Source: an uncultured Mycoplasmatota bacterium (lineage in GTDB: Bacteria; Bacillota_I; Bacilli_A; Izemoplasmatales; Izemoplasmataceae). Taken from it: a stretch of 64,000 nucleotides of DNA. The DNA is taken from the NCBI GenBank assembly GCA_913056275.1, contig CAJXLP010000002.1, forward strand, positions 1 through 64,000, given 5' to 3'. This document shows positions 1 through 8,227 of the stretch, piece after piece. Under the pieces are notes generated by a model that made no database searches, was not told the origin of the DNA, and worked only from the letters and a program-made list of their open reading frames with translations. Positions within the stretch are counted from its first letter, which is position 1. Each line of letters begins with the position of its first letter. A program made the translations under genes and the position numbers.

Positions 1-139
1 CTGGTTTCTTCGCGGCTGGTTTCTTCGCGGTGGATGCTTTAGCGGCTGGTTTCTTCGCGGCTGGTTTCTTCGCGGTGGTTTTTTTCGCGGCTGGTTTTTT
101 TGCGGGGGCTTTAGCGGCTGGCTTTTTTGCGGGTGCTTT
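1..139 (-). repeat. Degenerate 15-bp tandem repeat coding AKKPA units
   Basis: Near-identical units of about 15 bp (plus strand core GCTGGTTTCTTCGCG) follow each other from the window edge to about 139, with third-position drift further in. They encode the Lys/Ala/Pro repeats of the partial gene. Repeat number could change by slippage without a frameshift, since units are multiples of three. Confidence 0.8.
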
Positions 140-319
140 TTTGACCGCCTCTTTTAAATCTGGGGTGCCTTCTGCTTTTACTTGGTCAGCCACTTCTTGC
201 AAGGTTTTTGTGGCTTTTGGCTCAGGCGCCTCGGGTGCTTTTTTAGGCTCTACCACTTTTTCCATAGGAGTATCTTGAGCCGGTTCTTTTTTTCTTTTTA
301 AAAAATCAAATAGTCCCAT
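1..319 (-). CDS. Lys/Ala/Pro-repeat protein, N-terminal part (cut by window start)
   Basis: The reading frame begins at the ATG at 319 behind a GAGGTG ribosome site and runs off the window without a stop. An ATG at 323 is out, because it stops after five codons. The protein starts MGLFDFLKRKKEPAQD, continues as an acidic/proline stretch, and from about residue 60 becomes almost pure Lys/Ala/Pro repeats of the AKKPA type, like the tails of histone H1-like bacterial proteins or the charged N-terminal extensions of some larger proteins. Because the rest lies outside, a folded C-terminal domain cannot be excluded. I do not recognise the family. The gene lies downstream of the aldo/keto reductase on the same strand with a possible promoter of its own. 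Confidence 0.75.
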   Translation of the reverse strand, partial: MGLFDFLKRKKEPAQDTPMEKVVEPKKAPEAPEPKATKTLQEVADQVKAEGTPDLKEAVKKAPAKKPAAKAPAKKPAAKKTTAKKPAAKKPAAKASTAKKPAAKKP

Positions 320-353
320 ACATTCACCTCTTTGAAATTTAATAGTTGTCTTT

Positions 354-372
354 ATTATAAGGGATTTCCCTT
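354..372 (-). promoter_or_regulatory. Possible promoter -10 with overlapping inverted repeat
   Basis: On the minus strand a TATAAT at 359-354 lies about 35 bp ahead of the repeat-protein start. It is joined on its upstream side to a palindrome, AAGGGA-TT-TCCCTT on the plus strand (359-372). No good -35 is apparent. The repeat is not a terminator for the upstream gene, because its U-tract would be on the wrong side. A regulator site is possible. Confidence 0.4.
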
Positions 373-396
373 AAAAAACCTATCTGTTTACATTTC

Positions 397-1230
397 TTAA
401 AAGGCAATATTGTCAGGGTCTGGGAAAAATTTACGGCCGTTATTCAGCCCTTTAAGTATCTCGCGTTCTTCGTCGGTGAAGGTAATGTCTAAGATGTTTA
501 AGTTTTCTTCAATACGGCTTGGGGTTGCTGACTTGGGAATGATGATAATGTTGCGGTCGAGTTGATACTTAAGGGCGATTTGAGGAATCGTGCATCCTTT
601 GGCCTTGGCCATCGCTTGCAAGGTCTCATCAGCCAGTAACTTCTCAATCTCATGACTGGCTAAGGGTGCGTAGGCTTCTAAGTAAATGCCTTGCGCCATG
701 CAAAAGTCATACAGTTTTTGGTTTTGCACAAACAAGTGCGTTTCGACTTGGTTCACCATCGGCGTGATGTTGGCGGTCTCTAATAGATGTTCAATGTGAT
801 GGAATAAAAAGTTTGATACTCCGATCGATTTGAGCAATCCAGCCTGATACATTTCTTCCATGGCCCGCCATGAATCGGCCGCTTTTTCATACGTTTTTGG
901 CCAGTGGATTAAATACAAATCAAGATAGTCTAGCGCTAAGCGGTCAAGCGTTGCTTGCAATGCCGCTTTGGCTGACTCATAGCCTTGATCGGTATTCCAT
1001 AGTTTACTGGTCACAAAAATGTCGTTTCTTGGTACCTTGGAATCTTTGATGGCTCGGCCGACTTCTTCTTCATTTCGATAAATCGCCGCTGTATCAATGT
1101 GGCGGTAGCCAACTTTTAACGCATGCAGCGTGGCCTGGTATGCTTCATTGTCTTTGGCTCGAAATGTGCCAAGTCCAATGGCGGGGATTTTGACCCCATT
1201 GTGTAAGGTAATGTGTGTCAAATGGATCAT
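397..1230 (-). CDS. Aldo/keto reductase
   Basis: A 277-residue NADPH-dependent aldo/keto reductase of the short bacterial type (AKR5-like, as in diketogluconate reductases). The catalytic tetrad is visible: Asp46 and Tyr51 in DTAAIYRNE, Lys76 in TSKLWN, and His109 in LIHWP. GVSNF and the C-terminal cofactor motif IIPKSATPSRIEEN are also present. It should reduce aldehydes or ketones in the cytoplasm; substrate unknown. It is the last gene of the marR-exporter operon and its start overlaps the preceding stop by 4 bp (ATGA), so the operon may respond to reactive or lipophilic compounds. No convincing terminator follows. Confidence 0.93.
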   Translation of the reverse strand: MIHLTHITLHNGVKIPAIGLGTFRAKDNEAYQATLHALKVGYRHIDTAAIYRNEEEVGRAIKDSKVPRNDIFVTSKLWNTDQGYESAKAALQATLDRLALDYLDLYLIHWPKTYEKAADSWRAMEEMYQAGLLKSIGVSNFLFHHIEHLLETANITPMVNQVETHLFVQNQKLYDFCMAQGIYLEAYAPLASHEIEKLLADETLQAMAKAKGCTIPQIALKYQLDRNIIIIPKSATPSRIEENLNILDITFTDEEREILKGLNNGRKFFPDPDNIAF

Positions 1231-2120
1231 CCTTTCATCATGTATTCAAAGCCTGCAAGGGCACTTTTGGCAGACAATATGGTCTTATTACGTCGTTTGT
1301 ATGTAAGCGTTACGTGAGCTGTAATGGATTCGTACACGGGCAAGGTCATGGCGCCCCCGTCCGTCGGTCCGACTAGCTCAGTCGGTGCGTGACGAGTGAC
1401 GTCTACGATCAGTGTACTGAATCGTTTACGGACGGTAAAGCGTGTCAGTTCCGGCGTATGGTCAATGTGAATTCTGGAAAGATCATACGTCGCAAAGCGC
1501 ATGTTTGCCTCCGGCGTATATAGCAACGCAAAAAATCCAAAGGGGCGAAATTTAATGGTCGGCACATGGCCCCCACTCATCGATAAGGATACGCCCGGAA
1601 TGTCAAAGTGATTGGCTTGCACCCAAAACCACGTTTTAGGAAACTTCTGCCCGTACGTTTTTTCCATGTAGAGCGTGCCAGATAGATTTTTTTTAACGCC
1701 GTAAAGCGTCGCTTCTCCGCGCATCACACCATCCATGATGACGACTTCTTGAAAGGTTTCTAAGGGAAACTTTTCCAAGAGGCCCATGGCCGATTTCTCA
1801 GCATTATACACGGGATTTTCAAACTGGGCATCGAGTTTTAAGAGGTCCGTGTCTAGATGGACGTGGGACACAGATAACTCGTTGCCCGCAATCCATACTG
1901 TGTCATTGTGAAAGCGAAACGCGTCCGCATCAAACCGCAAATACGTATTGGTCTTTAGCGTCCCATCAAAGAGTTGAATGAACGCATGTGGATCATCTTC
2001 ATTCGTGGTGTGGGCAAAAATTAAGGCCATGTTAAAGCCGATGGATGGGTCATTCAGCCTTAAGTACCACCCTTCAAAGCCGTTCGTTTTGACTTTACTT
2101 TTGAGCGCAAAATGGCCCAT
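1227..2120 (-). CDS. Tocopherol-cyclase-like family protein
   Basis: A 297-residue protein resembling the bacterial tocopherol cyclase-like family (Pfam PF14249). Family-like features are FEGWYLRL near residue 15, a mid-region in which an antiparallel beta barrel is expected, and SGGHVP followed later by FATYDLSRI. No signal peptide or membrane segment is seen. In plants the family cyclises prenylquinols; the bacterial members are largely uncharacterised, so a lipid or quinol-like ligand is only a guess. It follows the exporter ATPase gene after 11 bp and overlaps the aldo/keto reductase by 4 bp, so all are probably co-transcribed. Confidence 0.75.
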   Translation of the reverse strand: MGHFALKSKVKTNGFEGWYLRLNDPSIGFNMALIFAHTTNEDDPHAFIQLFDGTLKTNTYLRFDADAFRFHNDTVWIAGNELSVSHVHLDTDLLKLDAQFENPVYNAEKSAMGLLEKFPLETFQEVVIMDGVMRGEATLYGVKKNLSGTLYMEKTYGQKFPKTWFWVQANHFDIPGVSLSMSGGHVPTIKFRPFGFFALLYTPEANMRFATYDLSRIHIDHTPELTRFTVRKRFSTLIVDVTRHAPTELVGPTDGGAMTLPVYESITAHVTLTYKRRNKTILSAKSALAGFEYMMKG

Positions 2121-2131
2121 ATGTCCCTCGT

Positions 2132-3940
2132 TTAGGGAGTTGCACTGATCGCTTCACTGGCGTGTGGGGGTTCATTATCAAACTGCAATTGATACAGTTT
2201 ATAGTAATGCCCCTTCTCTTTCAGCAAGGTTTGGTGCGTCCCTTTTTCTAATATTTTACCATGCGAGAGCACGATGATTTGGTCCACATGCTGAATGGTG
2301 GACAGGCGGTGGGCCACGATAAAGCTTGTCCCGATTCCGAGCATTTTTTTCAGCGATTCTTGAATGATGATTTCGGTTTCGGTATCAATGTTGGCGGTTG
2401 CTTCATCGAGAATAATGATCCGGGGTTGGTGAATCAATGTGCGCGCAAAGCTAATCAGTTGGCGCTGACCGGCTGAATAGTTGTTGCCGCGTTCTAAGAC
2501 GGGTTCTTCATAACTCCCTGGCAGTTTTTCAATGAAGCGTTCTGCGTTCACGTATTTGGCCGCAATCTCAATGTCTTTTTGGCTGAACGCTTCATCGCGC
2601 AAGGTGATGTTGGAGGCGATGGTGCCTGTAAACATAAAGACGTCTTGCAACATTTGGCCAATGAAACTACGCAAGGACGACCGTTTAATCGTTTTAATGT
2701 CAATGCCATCTAAGAAGATTTGACCGTGCTGGATGTCATAGTCACGGGTTAAGAGTTTGAGAATCGTCGTTTTCCCAGCTCCCGTCGCTCCCACAAACGC
2801 CACCGATTGATTGGCGTCAACTTTAAAGGTGACGCCTTGTAAAATCCATTCGTCTTTTTTATAGGCGAACCAGACGTCTTTAAATTCAACTTCACCGCGG
2901 ACGTGGTCGAGTTCAATGGCATCGGCTTCATCACTGATGCGAGGCACAGTATCTAAAATCGAGAAAATTCGTTCACTGGAGGCAAAGGCACTTTGTAAGA
3001 CGTTGAACTGTTCGGCCAGTTCTTGAATCGGTTGGAAAAACCGGCGCGTGTAGTTTTGGAAGGAAAATAAAACCCCCACCGTCAGCGTGCCTGCTAAGAC
3101 TTGCGAGCCGCCATAGTAAAAGATGATAATGAGTGCTCCGATATAGAGCATATACATCGTTGGACGGTACACCGCAAAGACGAGCATTTGTCTAAGTTGG
3201 GCTTTCTTTAAGGTTTCAGTTTTGCCTTTAAAGGAGGTGTATTTTTCCTTTTCTTGGTTGAAAATTTGAATGATTTTCATGCCCGATAAATGTTCGGCTA
3301 AAAAGCCGTTGATGATTGAGGTGTTGGCGCGTACTAAGCGGTACGCTTTGCGTGAGAAAGTCCGGAATAAGACACTGAAAAACGCGATAAAAGGAATCAC
3401 ACCCATCAAGATCAATGCTAACTGGGCGTTTAAGACAAACAGTGCGGTAATGATTCCGATCAGTAAAATTAAGTTACGGAACACGTTGACCACCACACTG
3501 GTATACATCTCATTGAGCGTATTCGTATCATTGGCCACCCGGGTGACCAGTTTCCCAGTCGGGACTTGGTTAAAGTAATCGATGTCTTGGGTTTGCACGT
3601 GTTTAAACATTTGTTCACGGATATTATAAATAATCGATTGGCCCGTCTTTTGTAAGATGATGTTTTGCAAGTAGTTAAACAAGGCATTTAAAATTATCGA
3701 GCCAAAAAAGAGGCCCATCATGAGATACAGTAAGCCAAAATCAATTGGTCGGTCGACAATTAAATCGATGGAATAGCCGATAATAAATGGTTCGATGAGG
3801 GCGAATCCCACCGATAAAATCATGAAGATGAAGGTGATGGCGAACTCTTTTTTATACGGTTTTGCGTAGCTTAACAGTCGTTTTAAGATGACTTTATCGG
3901 AGTACGTATTCAGCCGTTTATCTTGATCAATATCAAACAT
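2132..3940 (-). CDS. ABC multidrug exporter half, catalytic subunit (LmrD/YheH-like)
   Basis: A 602-residue fused permease-ATPase: about six membrane helices in residues 30-320, then a nucleotide-binding domain with Walker A GATGAGKT (384-391), signature YSAGQ (488-492), Walker B ILDEATANID with catalytic Glu513, and switch His in VAHRLSTI. The YSAGQ signature with an intact Walker B glutamate is the pattern of the YheH/LmrD side of heterodimeric exporters, where the partner carries the degenerate site. Its start codon shares one base with the stop of the upstream partner gene (TAATG), which suggests translational coupling and equal stoichiometry. It probably exports amphipathic drugs or lipids. 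Confidence 0.93.
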   Translation of the reverse strand: MFDIDQDKRLNTYSDKVILKRLLSYAKPYKKEFAITFIFMILSVGFALIEPFIIGYSIDLIVDRPIDFGLLYLMMGLFFGSIILNALFNYLQNIILQKTGQSIIYNIREQMFKHVQTQDIDYFNQVPTGKLVTRVANDTNTLNEMYTSVVVNVFRNLILLIGIITALFVLNAQLALILMGVIPFIAFFSVLFRTFSRKAYRLVRANTSIINGFLAEHLSGMKIIQIFNQEKEKYTSFKGKTETLKKAQLRQMLVFAVYRPTMYMLYIGALIIIFYYGGSQVLAGTLTVGVLFSFQNYTRRFFQPIQELAEQFNVLQSAFASSERIFSILDTVPRISDEADAIELDHVRGEVEFKDVWFAYKKDEWILQGVTFKVDANQSVAFVGATGAGKTTILKLLTRDYDIQHGQIFLDGIDIKTIKRSSLRSFIGQMLQDVFMFTGTIASNITLRDEAFSQKDIEIAAKYVNAERFIEKLPGSYEEPVLERGNNYSAGQRQLISFARTLIHQPRIIILDEATANIDTETEIIIQESLKKMLGIGTSFIVAHRLSTIQHVDQIIVLSHGKILEKGTHQTLLKEKGHYYKLYQLQFDNEPPHASEAISATP

Positions 3941-5703
3941 TATACACTCTCCACTTCTTGTTCTAGCGTTTGTTGGTCAACCATGTGCTGGTAGAGCTCG
4001 GACGTTTTCATTAAGTCAGTGTGCGTGCCCGTGGCTGCCACTTTTCCGTCGTCAATTAAGACAATGAGGTCGGCGTGTTTCACCGTGGAGATGCGGTGCG
4101 CAATCATGATCGTCGTTTTACCTTGTCGCGTGGTTTTTAAGTTGCGTAAGATTTTTTCTTCAGTGGCCGTATCGACGGCACTCACCGAATCATCCAAGAT
4201 GAGAATCGGTGGGTTTTTGGCGAGTGCTCGGGCAATCGCGACGCGTTGTTTTTGACCGCCCGAAAGCGTCACACCACGTTCGCCGATGATCGTATCGTAG
4301 CCGTATTTGAATTCTTGGATATTATCATGCACATCGGATAAGCGAGCCACGTCTTCAATGTATTGCGTCTCGGGCTCTTCTTTTAAACCAAGGGCAATGT
4401 TGTTTTTGATGGTGTCAGAAAATAAGAATCCATCTTGCGGCACGTAGCCGAATGACTCTCTTAATGTCTGTAAGGGAATGTCCATGATGTCATGCCCATC
4501 GAGCAATAAAGTGCCGTTTTCAACGTTGTAGATGCGTAAAAGTAAATCGACAATGCTCGTTTTTCCCGATCCCGTTCGCCCGAGGATGCCGACCGTTTGA
4601 CCGGCTTCCACGTGGAAGCTAATGTCTTTTAAGGCGAGGCTTTCACCGTCGGGGTATTGGAAATTGAGATGATTAAAGGTAATCGATCCTTGCAGTGAAT
4701 CAAGGGCTAAGACGTCAGCATGGTCATAGACATCCACCGGATGATACAAGAGTTCATCAATCCGCTCTAAGGATGCTTTCCCTTGCGAACGCATGCGAAT
4801 AATCATGGTCAGTGCCATCATTGGCCAGACGAGCAAGCCAAAGTATCCAGCAAACTCCACGAGGTTCCCGACCGTAAACGGATCGGCGCTGCCCGCGGTT
4901 TCGTTAATCCGTGAAGCCCCTAAGATAATCGTCAAGATGATGACGATGGAGACCACGGATTGCACGAGGATTTGTAAGATGACTTGCATACGGACAAACA
5001 GAATGTTTTTGTCTTTCGTGTTTTGATTGGTTTTTAAAAAGGCCCGCAGTTCGAGTTGTTCTTTGACGAATGCTTTGACGACCCCGATCCCAGAAAAACT
5101 TTCTTGCACGAAGTCTGATAAGTCTTCAAAGGCTTTTTGGCTGTCTTTAAACCGCTTGCGCATTTTATTGCCGAGAATGGTGCCGGCAATCGCAATCGTC
5201 GATAAAGGAATGACCACTAAAAAGGTCATTTGTAAATCAAGGCGTGCCATCCGGTAAATGACTAAGAGCCCTAAAAAGATGGCATCGACCGTCATGATCA
5301 TGCCGGGACCCATGGTTCTTCGGACGGCTTCTAAGTCATTGATGTATAGCGCCATCAAGCCGCCGACTTTTTTGTGCGAGTAATAATCATTGGAGAGCTT
5401 CAACGAGTGTGTAAACATCTCATTGCGAATGTCATACTCGATATTCCGTGAGGCCCCGATAATGCCATAGCGCCATAAAAAACGGCCGACGACAATGACA
5501 CCTGCAATGATCGCCAGTTGGCTAACCAACCCGAGTAAGTCAGTTTGCGTGAAGCGTTGGGTTTCTAACCCGTCAATGAGTTGCCCGGTCAGCGTGGGAA
5601 TTTCCAGTTGGAAATAATCCACCGCGACTAAAGACACAAAGCCAAGTAAAAATAAGTAAAAGTATTTTTTATAGTATTTATTAATCGTCCGTCCAAATAT
5701 CAT
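3940..5703 (-). CDS. ABC multidrug exporter half, degenerate-site subunit (LmrC/YheI-like)
   Basis: A 587-residue permease-ATPase with six predicted helices (residues 15-300), Walker A GRTGSGKT (375-382), canonical LSGGQ (480-484), and a Walker B of LILDDSVS in which the catalytic glutamate is aspartate (Asp505). That substitution marks the non-catalytic nucleotide site of heterodimeric exporters such as LmrCD, BmrCD (YheI/YheH) and TM287/288. With the downstream partner it should form one exporter. The start overlaps the marR stop (ATGA), so expression is likely set by MarR. Confidence 0.93.
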   Translation of the reverse strand: MIFGRTINKYYKKYFYLFLLGFVSLVAVDYFQLEIPTLTGQLIDGLETQRFTQTDLLGLVSQLAIIAGVIVVGRFLWRYGIIGASRNIEYDIRNEMFTHSLKLSNDYYSHKKVGGLMALYINDLEAVRRTMGPGMIMTVDAIFLGLLVIYRMARLDLQMTFLVVIPLSTIAIAGTILGNKMRKRFKDSQKAFEDLSDFVQESFSGIGVVKAFVKEQLELRAFLKTNQNTKDKNILFVRMQVILQILVQSVVSIVIILTIILGASRINETAGSADPFTVGNLVEFAGYFGLLVWPMMALTMIIRMRSQGKASLERIDELLYHPVDVYDHADVLALDSLQGSITFNHLNFQYPDGESLALKDISFHVEAGQTVGILGRTGSGKTSIVDLLLRIYNVENGTLLLDGHDIMDIPLQTLRESFGYVPQDGFLFSDTIKNNIALGLKEEPETQYIEDVARLSDVHDNIQEFKYGYDTIIGERGVTLSGGQKQRVAIARALAKNPPILILDDSVSAVDTATEEKILRNLKTTRQGKTTIMIAHRISTVKHADLIVLIDDGKVAATGTHTDLMKTSELYQHMVDQQTLEQEVESV

Positions 5704-6122
5704 GGGTGGGTGCCTACTTTCTGTAGAAGTGCATGCAAGGTGGTGAGTTCTTCGTCACTCAAGGCGTGAAAGATGTGTTCGGTGAATGCTTCACTTTCCA
5801 GTTGGTTGGTATTGGCCATGACTTTGCCAAGCTCGGTGAGCTTTAAAATCATGATACGGCCATCATCGAGTGAGCGTTCCTTGGCAATGAGGCCGGCCGT
5901 TTCAAACTTTTGGATGATGTCGGTAATCGACGGTTTCGATAGATTAAAATGCTGCGCCAAGTCACTCATCGTGATCGTCGGGTCATGGTCGATGGCTTTT
6001 AAATACTTGAACTGCTTTTGCGTAAGTTCAGGCAGCGCCATCTTTTGATAGAGCGCTTTAGAGCCATCGTAATACACCTTCAAAAAAGCGTTTAACGTCC
6101 GCCGAAATTGTTCAAATTCCAT
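5700..6122 (-). CDS. MarR-family transcriptional regulator
   Basis: A winged-helix MarR repressor of about 140 residues. The recognition region LAQHFNLSKPSITDIIQKFETAGLI and the wing segment KERSLDDGRIMILKLTELG are typical. I start it at the ATG at 6122, because the AGGAGA site (6128-6133) is 5 bp away from it but only 2 bp from the GTG at 6125. It is the first gene of the operon and probably represses itself and the exporter through the inverted repeat immediately upstream. Inducers are usually small aromatic or lipophilic compounds exported by the pump. Confidence 0.93.
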   Translation of the reverse strand: MEFEQFRRTLNAFLKVYYDGSKALYQKMALPELTQKQFKYLKAIDHDPTITMSDLAQHFNLSKPSITDIIQKFETAGLIAKERSLDDGRIMILKLTELGKVMANTNQLESEAFTEHIFHALSDEELTTLHALLQKVGTHP

Positions 6123-6132
6123 CACCGTCTCC

Positions 6133-6161
6133 TAATTAGTTAGTTAATAGCTAACTAATTA
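6133..6161 (-). promoter_or_regulatory. MarR operator-like inverted repeat
   Basis: Two perfect 11-bp arms, TAATTAGTTAG and CTAACTAATTA, are separated by 7 bp and lie just ahead of the marR ribosome site. Position and symmetry fit an autoregulatory MarR operator. Confidence 0.75.
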
Positions 6162-6165
6162 TAGA

Positions 6166-6338
6166 AAGCACACTCTGGTTTGTCAACGAAATGCACCTAA
6201 AATCGCTGGCGACAGAACGCTCCCACATCGGTGTAAATCACGTGTGATGGAATCCACGGAGTCACCAGGTGTCATACTTTATAGATTCGACTTTGGCAGA
6301 TCAATGATCAATCATTCGTTGAATCGCAGCTGACTAGC
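6166..6338. other. Intergenic stretch, no gene recognised
   Basis: Non-coding interval between the marR promoter region and the terminator of the Ig-like protein gene. It has stop codons in the frames I followed and no RNA family signature I recognise. It presumably contains the marR promoter at its left end. Confidence 0.4.
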
Positions 6339-6369
6339 AAAAACCCTCCAGCTATTCTGGAGGGTTTTT
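6339..6369. terminator. Bidirectional intrinsic terminator
   Basis: A perfect 13-bp stem AAAAACCCTCCAG / CTGGAGGGTTTTT with a 5-nt loop. The T-run on the minus strand ends the Ig-like protein gene; the plus strand also has one. Confidence 0.88.
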
Positions 6370-6390
6370 TAAGAGGGAGGAAGCCGATGA

Positions 6391-7941
6391 TCAGGCTTTT
6401 CTTTTAAAGATGAGTAAGGCCGCAAAACTGAGTGTTAAGGCGCCCCCAATCATCATTAAAGGTGTTGGGAAAAAGCGGTCAGGCAACTCGGATTCAATGA
6501 CGGCAATCCGGCCATTGTGGACGAATGTTTCACCGGTATTGGAGACGATTTCTGCGTGGTAAGCGTATTCGCCGGCTTCGTGGGCGTGCTCCGAGTAGTC
6601 ATCCTGGATGACCGATAACTGGTCAACGATGATGCCTTGATCTAAATAATAGGATTTGATGACGTGAAAGAGATCCATGTCCGACATGGTAGACCCCAGC
6701 GGAACGACAATTTGGTCGTCGTAGGTAAAGATTGGGGGAATGTCATCTTCTAAGACGACGGTAATGGTTTTTTCGGCGGTATTATCGAATGAATCATTGG
6801 CCGTCAACGTTACATTAAAGCGGCCTGACTGGGTATAATCCACAATCTCAGTGGCACTAATGTGAATGGTTAGATCGTCCAGTGTGGCGCGGTCTTTTGC
6901 ACTAAATAACTGGGTGATGGCTGGGTCATTGGGTTGATCGGATAAATAGAGTGTCACATTATCTGGGCCCTCAATGACAGCGGGAAGATTTGATTCAATG
7001 CTCACGGTAAACGATTTTTCCCGGACGTTCCCCGCTTTGTCTTGAGTTCTCACGACAACTGGATACTCACCAACGGTTGTTTTTTGACTGTAATCATCAC
7101 TGACGATTTCATAGGATTCACAGTCCCCGTCTAACGCATCGGTAAAACTAAAGTGGTCCGTGATTAATGTGTCGATGGGAATTAAGTGATCGACTTGGAC
7201 GGATAATGTATTCGGTCCTTGAATGACGGGTGGCACTTCGTCAATCACTAAAATAACAAGTTCAAATTGGGTTTCGTTGCCCGCTTCATCGGTCGCTGAG
7301 ATGAGGACGATGTATTCACCAGGGATTTGCGCATTCCCCGTATACCCGTCTTCTAAAACTACAATGCTATCTGTTAGATCACCGTCGATGTTATCCGTCA
7401 CCGTGACCGATTCATCGATGAGTGTGGCGAGCGATTTATTTTTCGCGTAGTTCACTTCGACCAGGCCCGCGCCTTGGACAAGGGGATGGGTGTCATCATT
7501 ACTGCTTTCGTATGGTTCGTAGGCCGTGCGGGTTGAGCCGAGTTCAAGTTGAAAATCAAACATTTGGTAGCTGGTGTAAAAATTCGCCACAAAGCCACCC
7601 TCAAAGGTAAACATCAGACCGGTTTCACTGGCGTCTGTAGTAATCGGGCAATTCGTCCAGTATTCATCGGGGGTGCAAGCAACATTTTCAAGCATGGCTT
7701 CATCGACATACGTCGTGCCACTCTCACCCGTCACTAAAATGTGCATCTCATCGAGCATGTAAAAATCTGGGAACGAAAGCATGTACGTTTCACTGGATTC
7801 AACGGGTATGGCTTGGTCACTCATTAGCGTGTGGCCGGTTAAAACAAAGTGCGCGGGATTTAATAAGTTTTTCCCGCTCGCAGCGAAGGTGGTGGTGAAG
7901 GGCATCACCATCAGCAAGACTGCAATCAAACATTTCTTCAT
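6391..7941 (-). CDS. Secreted cell-surface protein with Ig-like (DUF5011-type) repeats
   Basis: About 516 residues from the ATG at 7941, which follows a GGTGAGG site; a longer TTG start at 7959 is less likely. The order is: signal peptide (MKKCLIAVLLMVMPFTTTFA), an N-terminal beta-rich domain to about 150 with a Cys pair, then successive Ig-like repeats with the DxxDGDLT...GEYIVLISATDEAGN pattern of DUF5011-type domains, and a C-terminal hydrophobic helix followed by KRKA that should anchor it in the membrane. The role is probably adhesive or structural on the cell surface. It is monocistronic and diverges from the riboflavin operon. Confidence 0.85.
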   Translation of the reverse strand: MKKCLIAVLLMVMPFTTTFAASGKNLLNPAHFVLTGHTLMSDQAIPVESSETYMLSFPDFYMLDEMHILVTGESGTTYVDEAMLENVACTPDEYWTNCPITTDASETGLMFTFEGGFVANFYTSYQMFDFQLELGSTRTAYEPYESSNDDTHPLVQGAGLVEVNYAKNKSLATLIDESVTVTDNIDGDLTDSIVVLEDGYTGNAQIPGEYIVLISATDEAGNETQFELVILVIDEVPPVIQGPNTLSVQVDHLIPIDTLITDHFSFTDALDGDCESYEIVSDDYSQKTTVGEYPVVVRTQDKAGNVREKSFTVSIESNLPAVIEGPDNVTLYLSDQPNDPAITQLFSAKDRATLDDLTIHISATEIVDYTQSGRFNVTLTANDSFDNTAEKTITVVLEDDIPPIFTYDDQIVVPLGSTMSDMDLFHVIKSYYLDQGIIVDQLSVIQDDYSEHAHEAGEYAYHAEIVSNTGETFVHNGRIAVIESELPDRFFPTPLMMIGGALTLSFAALLIFKRKA

Positions 7942-7992
7942 GGGTATCACCTCACCCAAACCATACAGTCAGATGATTTTTTTTCTTTCCTC

Positions 7993-8021
7993 TTGCCTAA
8001 TTTTTTATTTGTTTGTACACT
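7993..8021 (+). promoter_or_regulatory. Promoter of the riboflavin operon
   Basis: TTGCCT (7993-7998), 17 bp, TACACT (8016-8021), placed just upstream of the FMN riboswitch so that transcription would begin near its 5' edge. Confidence 0.6.
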
Positions 8022-8033
8022 AAGGGTAAGCAA

Positions 8034-8150
8034 ATATCTTCGGGGCAGGGTGCAATTCCCGACCGGCGGTGATAGTCCGCGAGTACACTCTGGTGTGCAG
8101 GAGTAGGTGAAATTCCTACGCCGACCGTATAGTCTGGATGGGAGAAGAAA
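8034..8150 (+). ncRNA. FMN riboswitch (RFN element)
   Basis: The conserved RFN core is readable in order: ATCTTCGGGGCAGGGTG near 8036, the CCGACCGGCGGTGATAGTCCGCG segment around 8060-8081, GTGAAATTCCTACGCCGACCGTATAGTCTGGATGGGAGAAGA to about 8149. The flanking arms close the basal stem. When FMN binds, such elements terminate transcription or block translation of riboflavin genes. Here it precedes ribD and is followed by an intrinsic terminator hairpin, which indicates transcriptional control. Confidence 0.97.
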
Positions 8151-8153
8151 TCA

Positions 8154-8172
8154 GTGTGCAAATGTTGCACAC
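8154..8172 (+). other. Short perfect hairpin in the riboswitch expression platform
   Basis: GTGTGCAA-ATG-TTGCACAC forms an 8-bp stem with a 3-nt loop between the aptamer and the terminator. It lacks a T-run, so it is not itself a terminator. It may act as a pause site or as part of the antiterminator. Confidence 0.6.
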
Positions 8173-8197
8173 GTCTTTTGATTTTTTAAACATGCGT

Positions 8198-8225
8198 AAA
8201 GCCCCGTAAATGAATGGGGCTTTTT
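8198..8225 (+). terminator. FMN-controlled terminator of the riboflavin operon
   Basis: Stem AAAGCCCC (8198-8205) and GGGGCTTT (8216-8223) with a T-run to 8225. It ends 2 bp before the preferred ribD start, and its 3' arm provides the only G-rich sequence near that start. Confidence 0.85.
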
Positions 8226-8227
8226 AT

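Noticed and set aside
30-278. Plus-strand frame giving a Phe/Ala/Gly-rich protein
   Set aside because: It is the antisense of the Lys/Ala/Pro repeat gene; the minus frame has the ribosome site and natural start.
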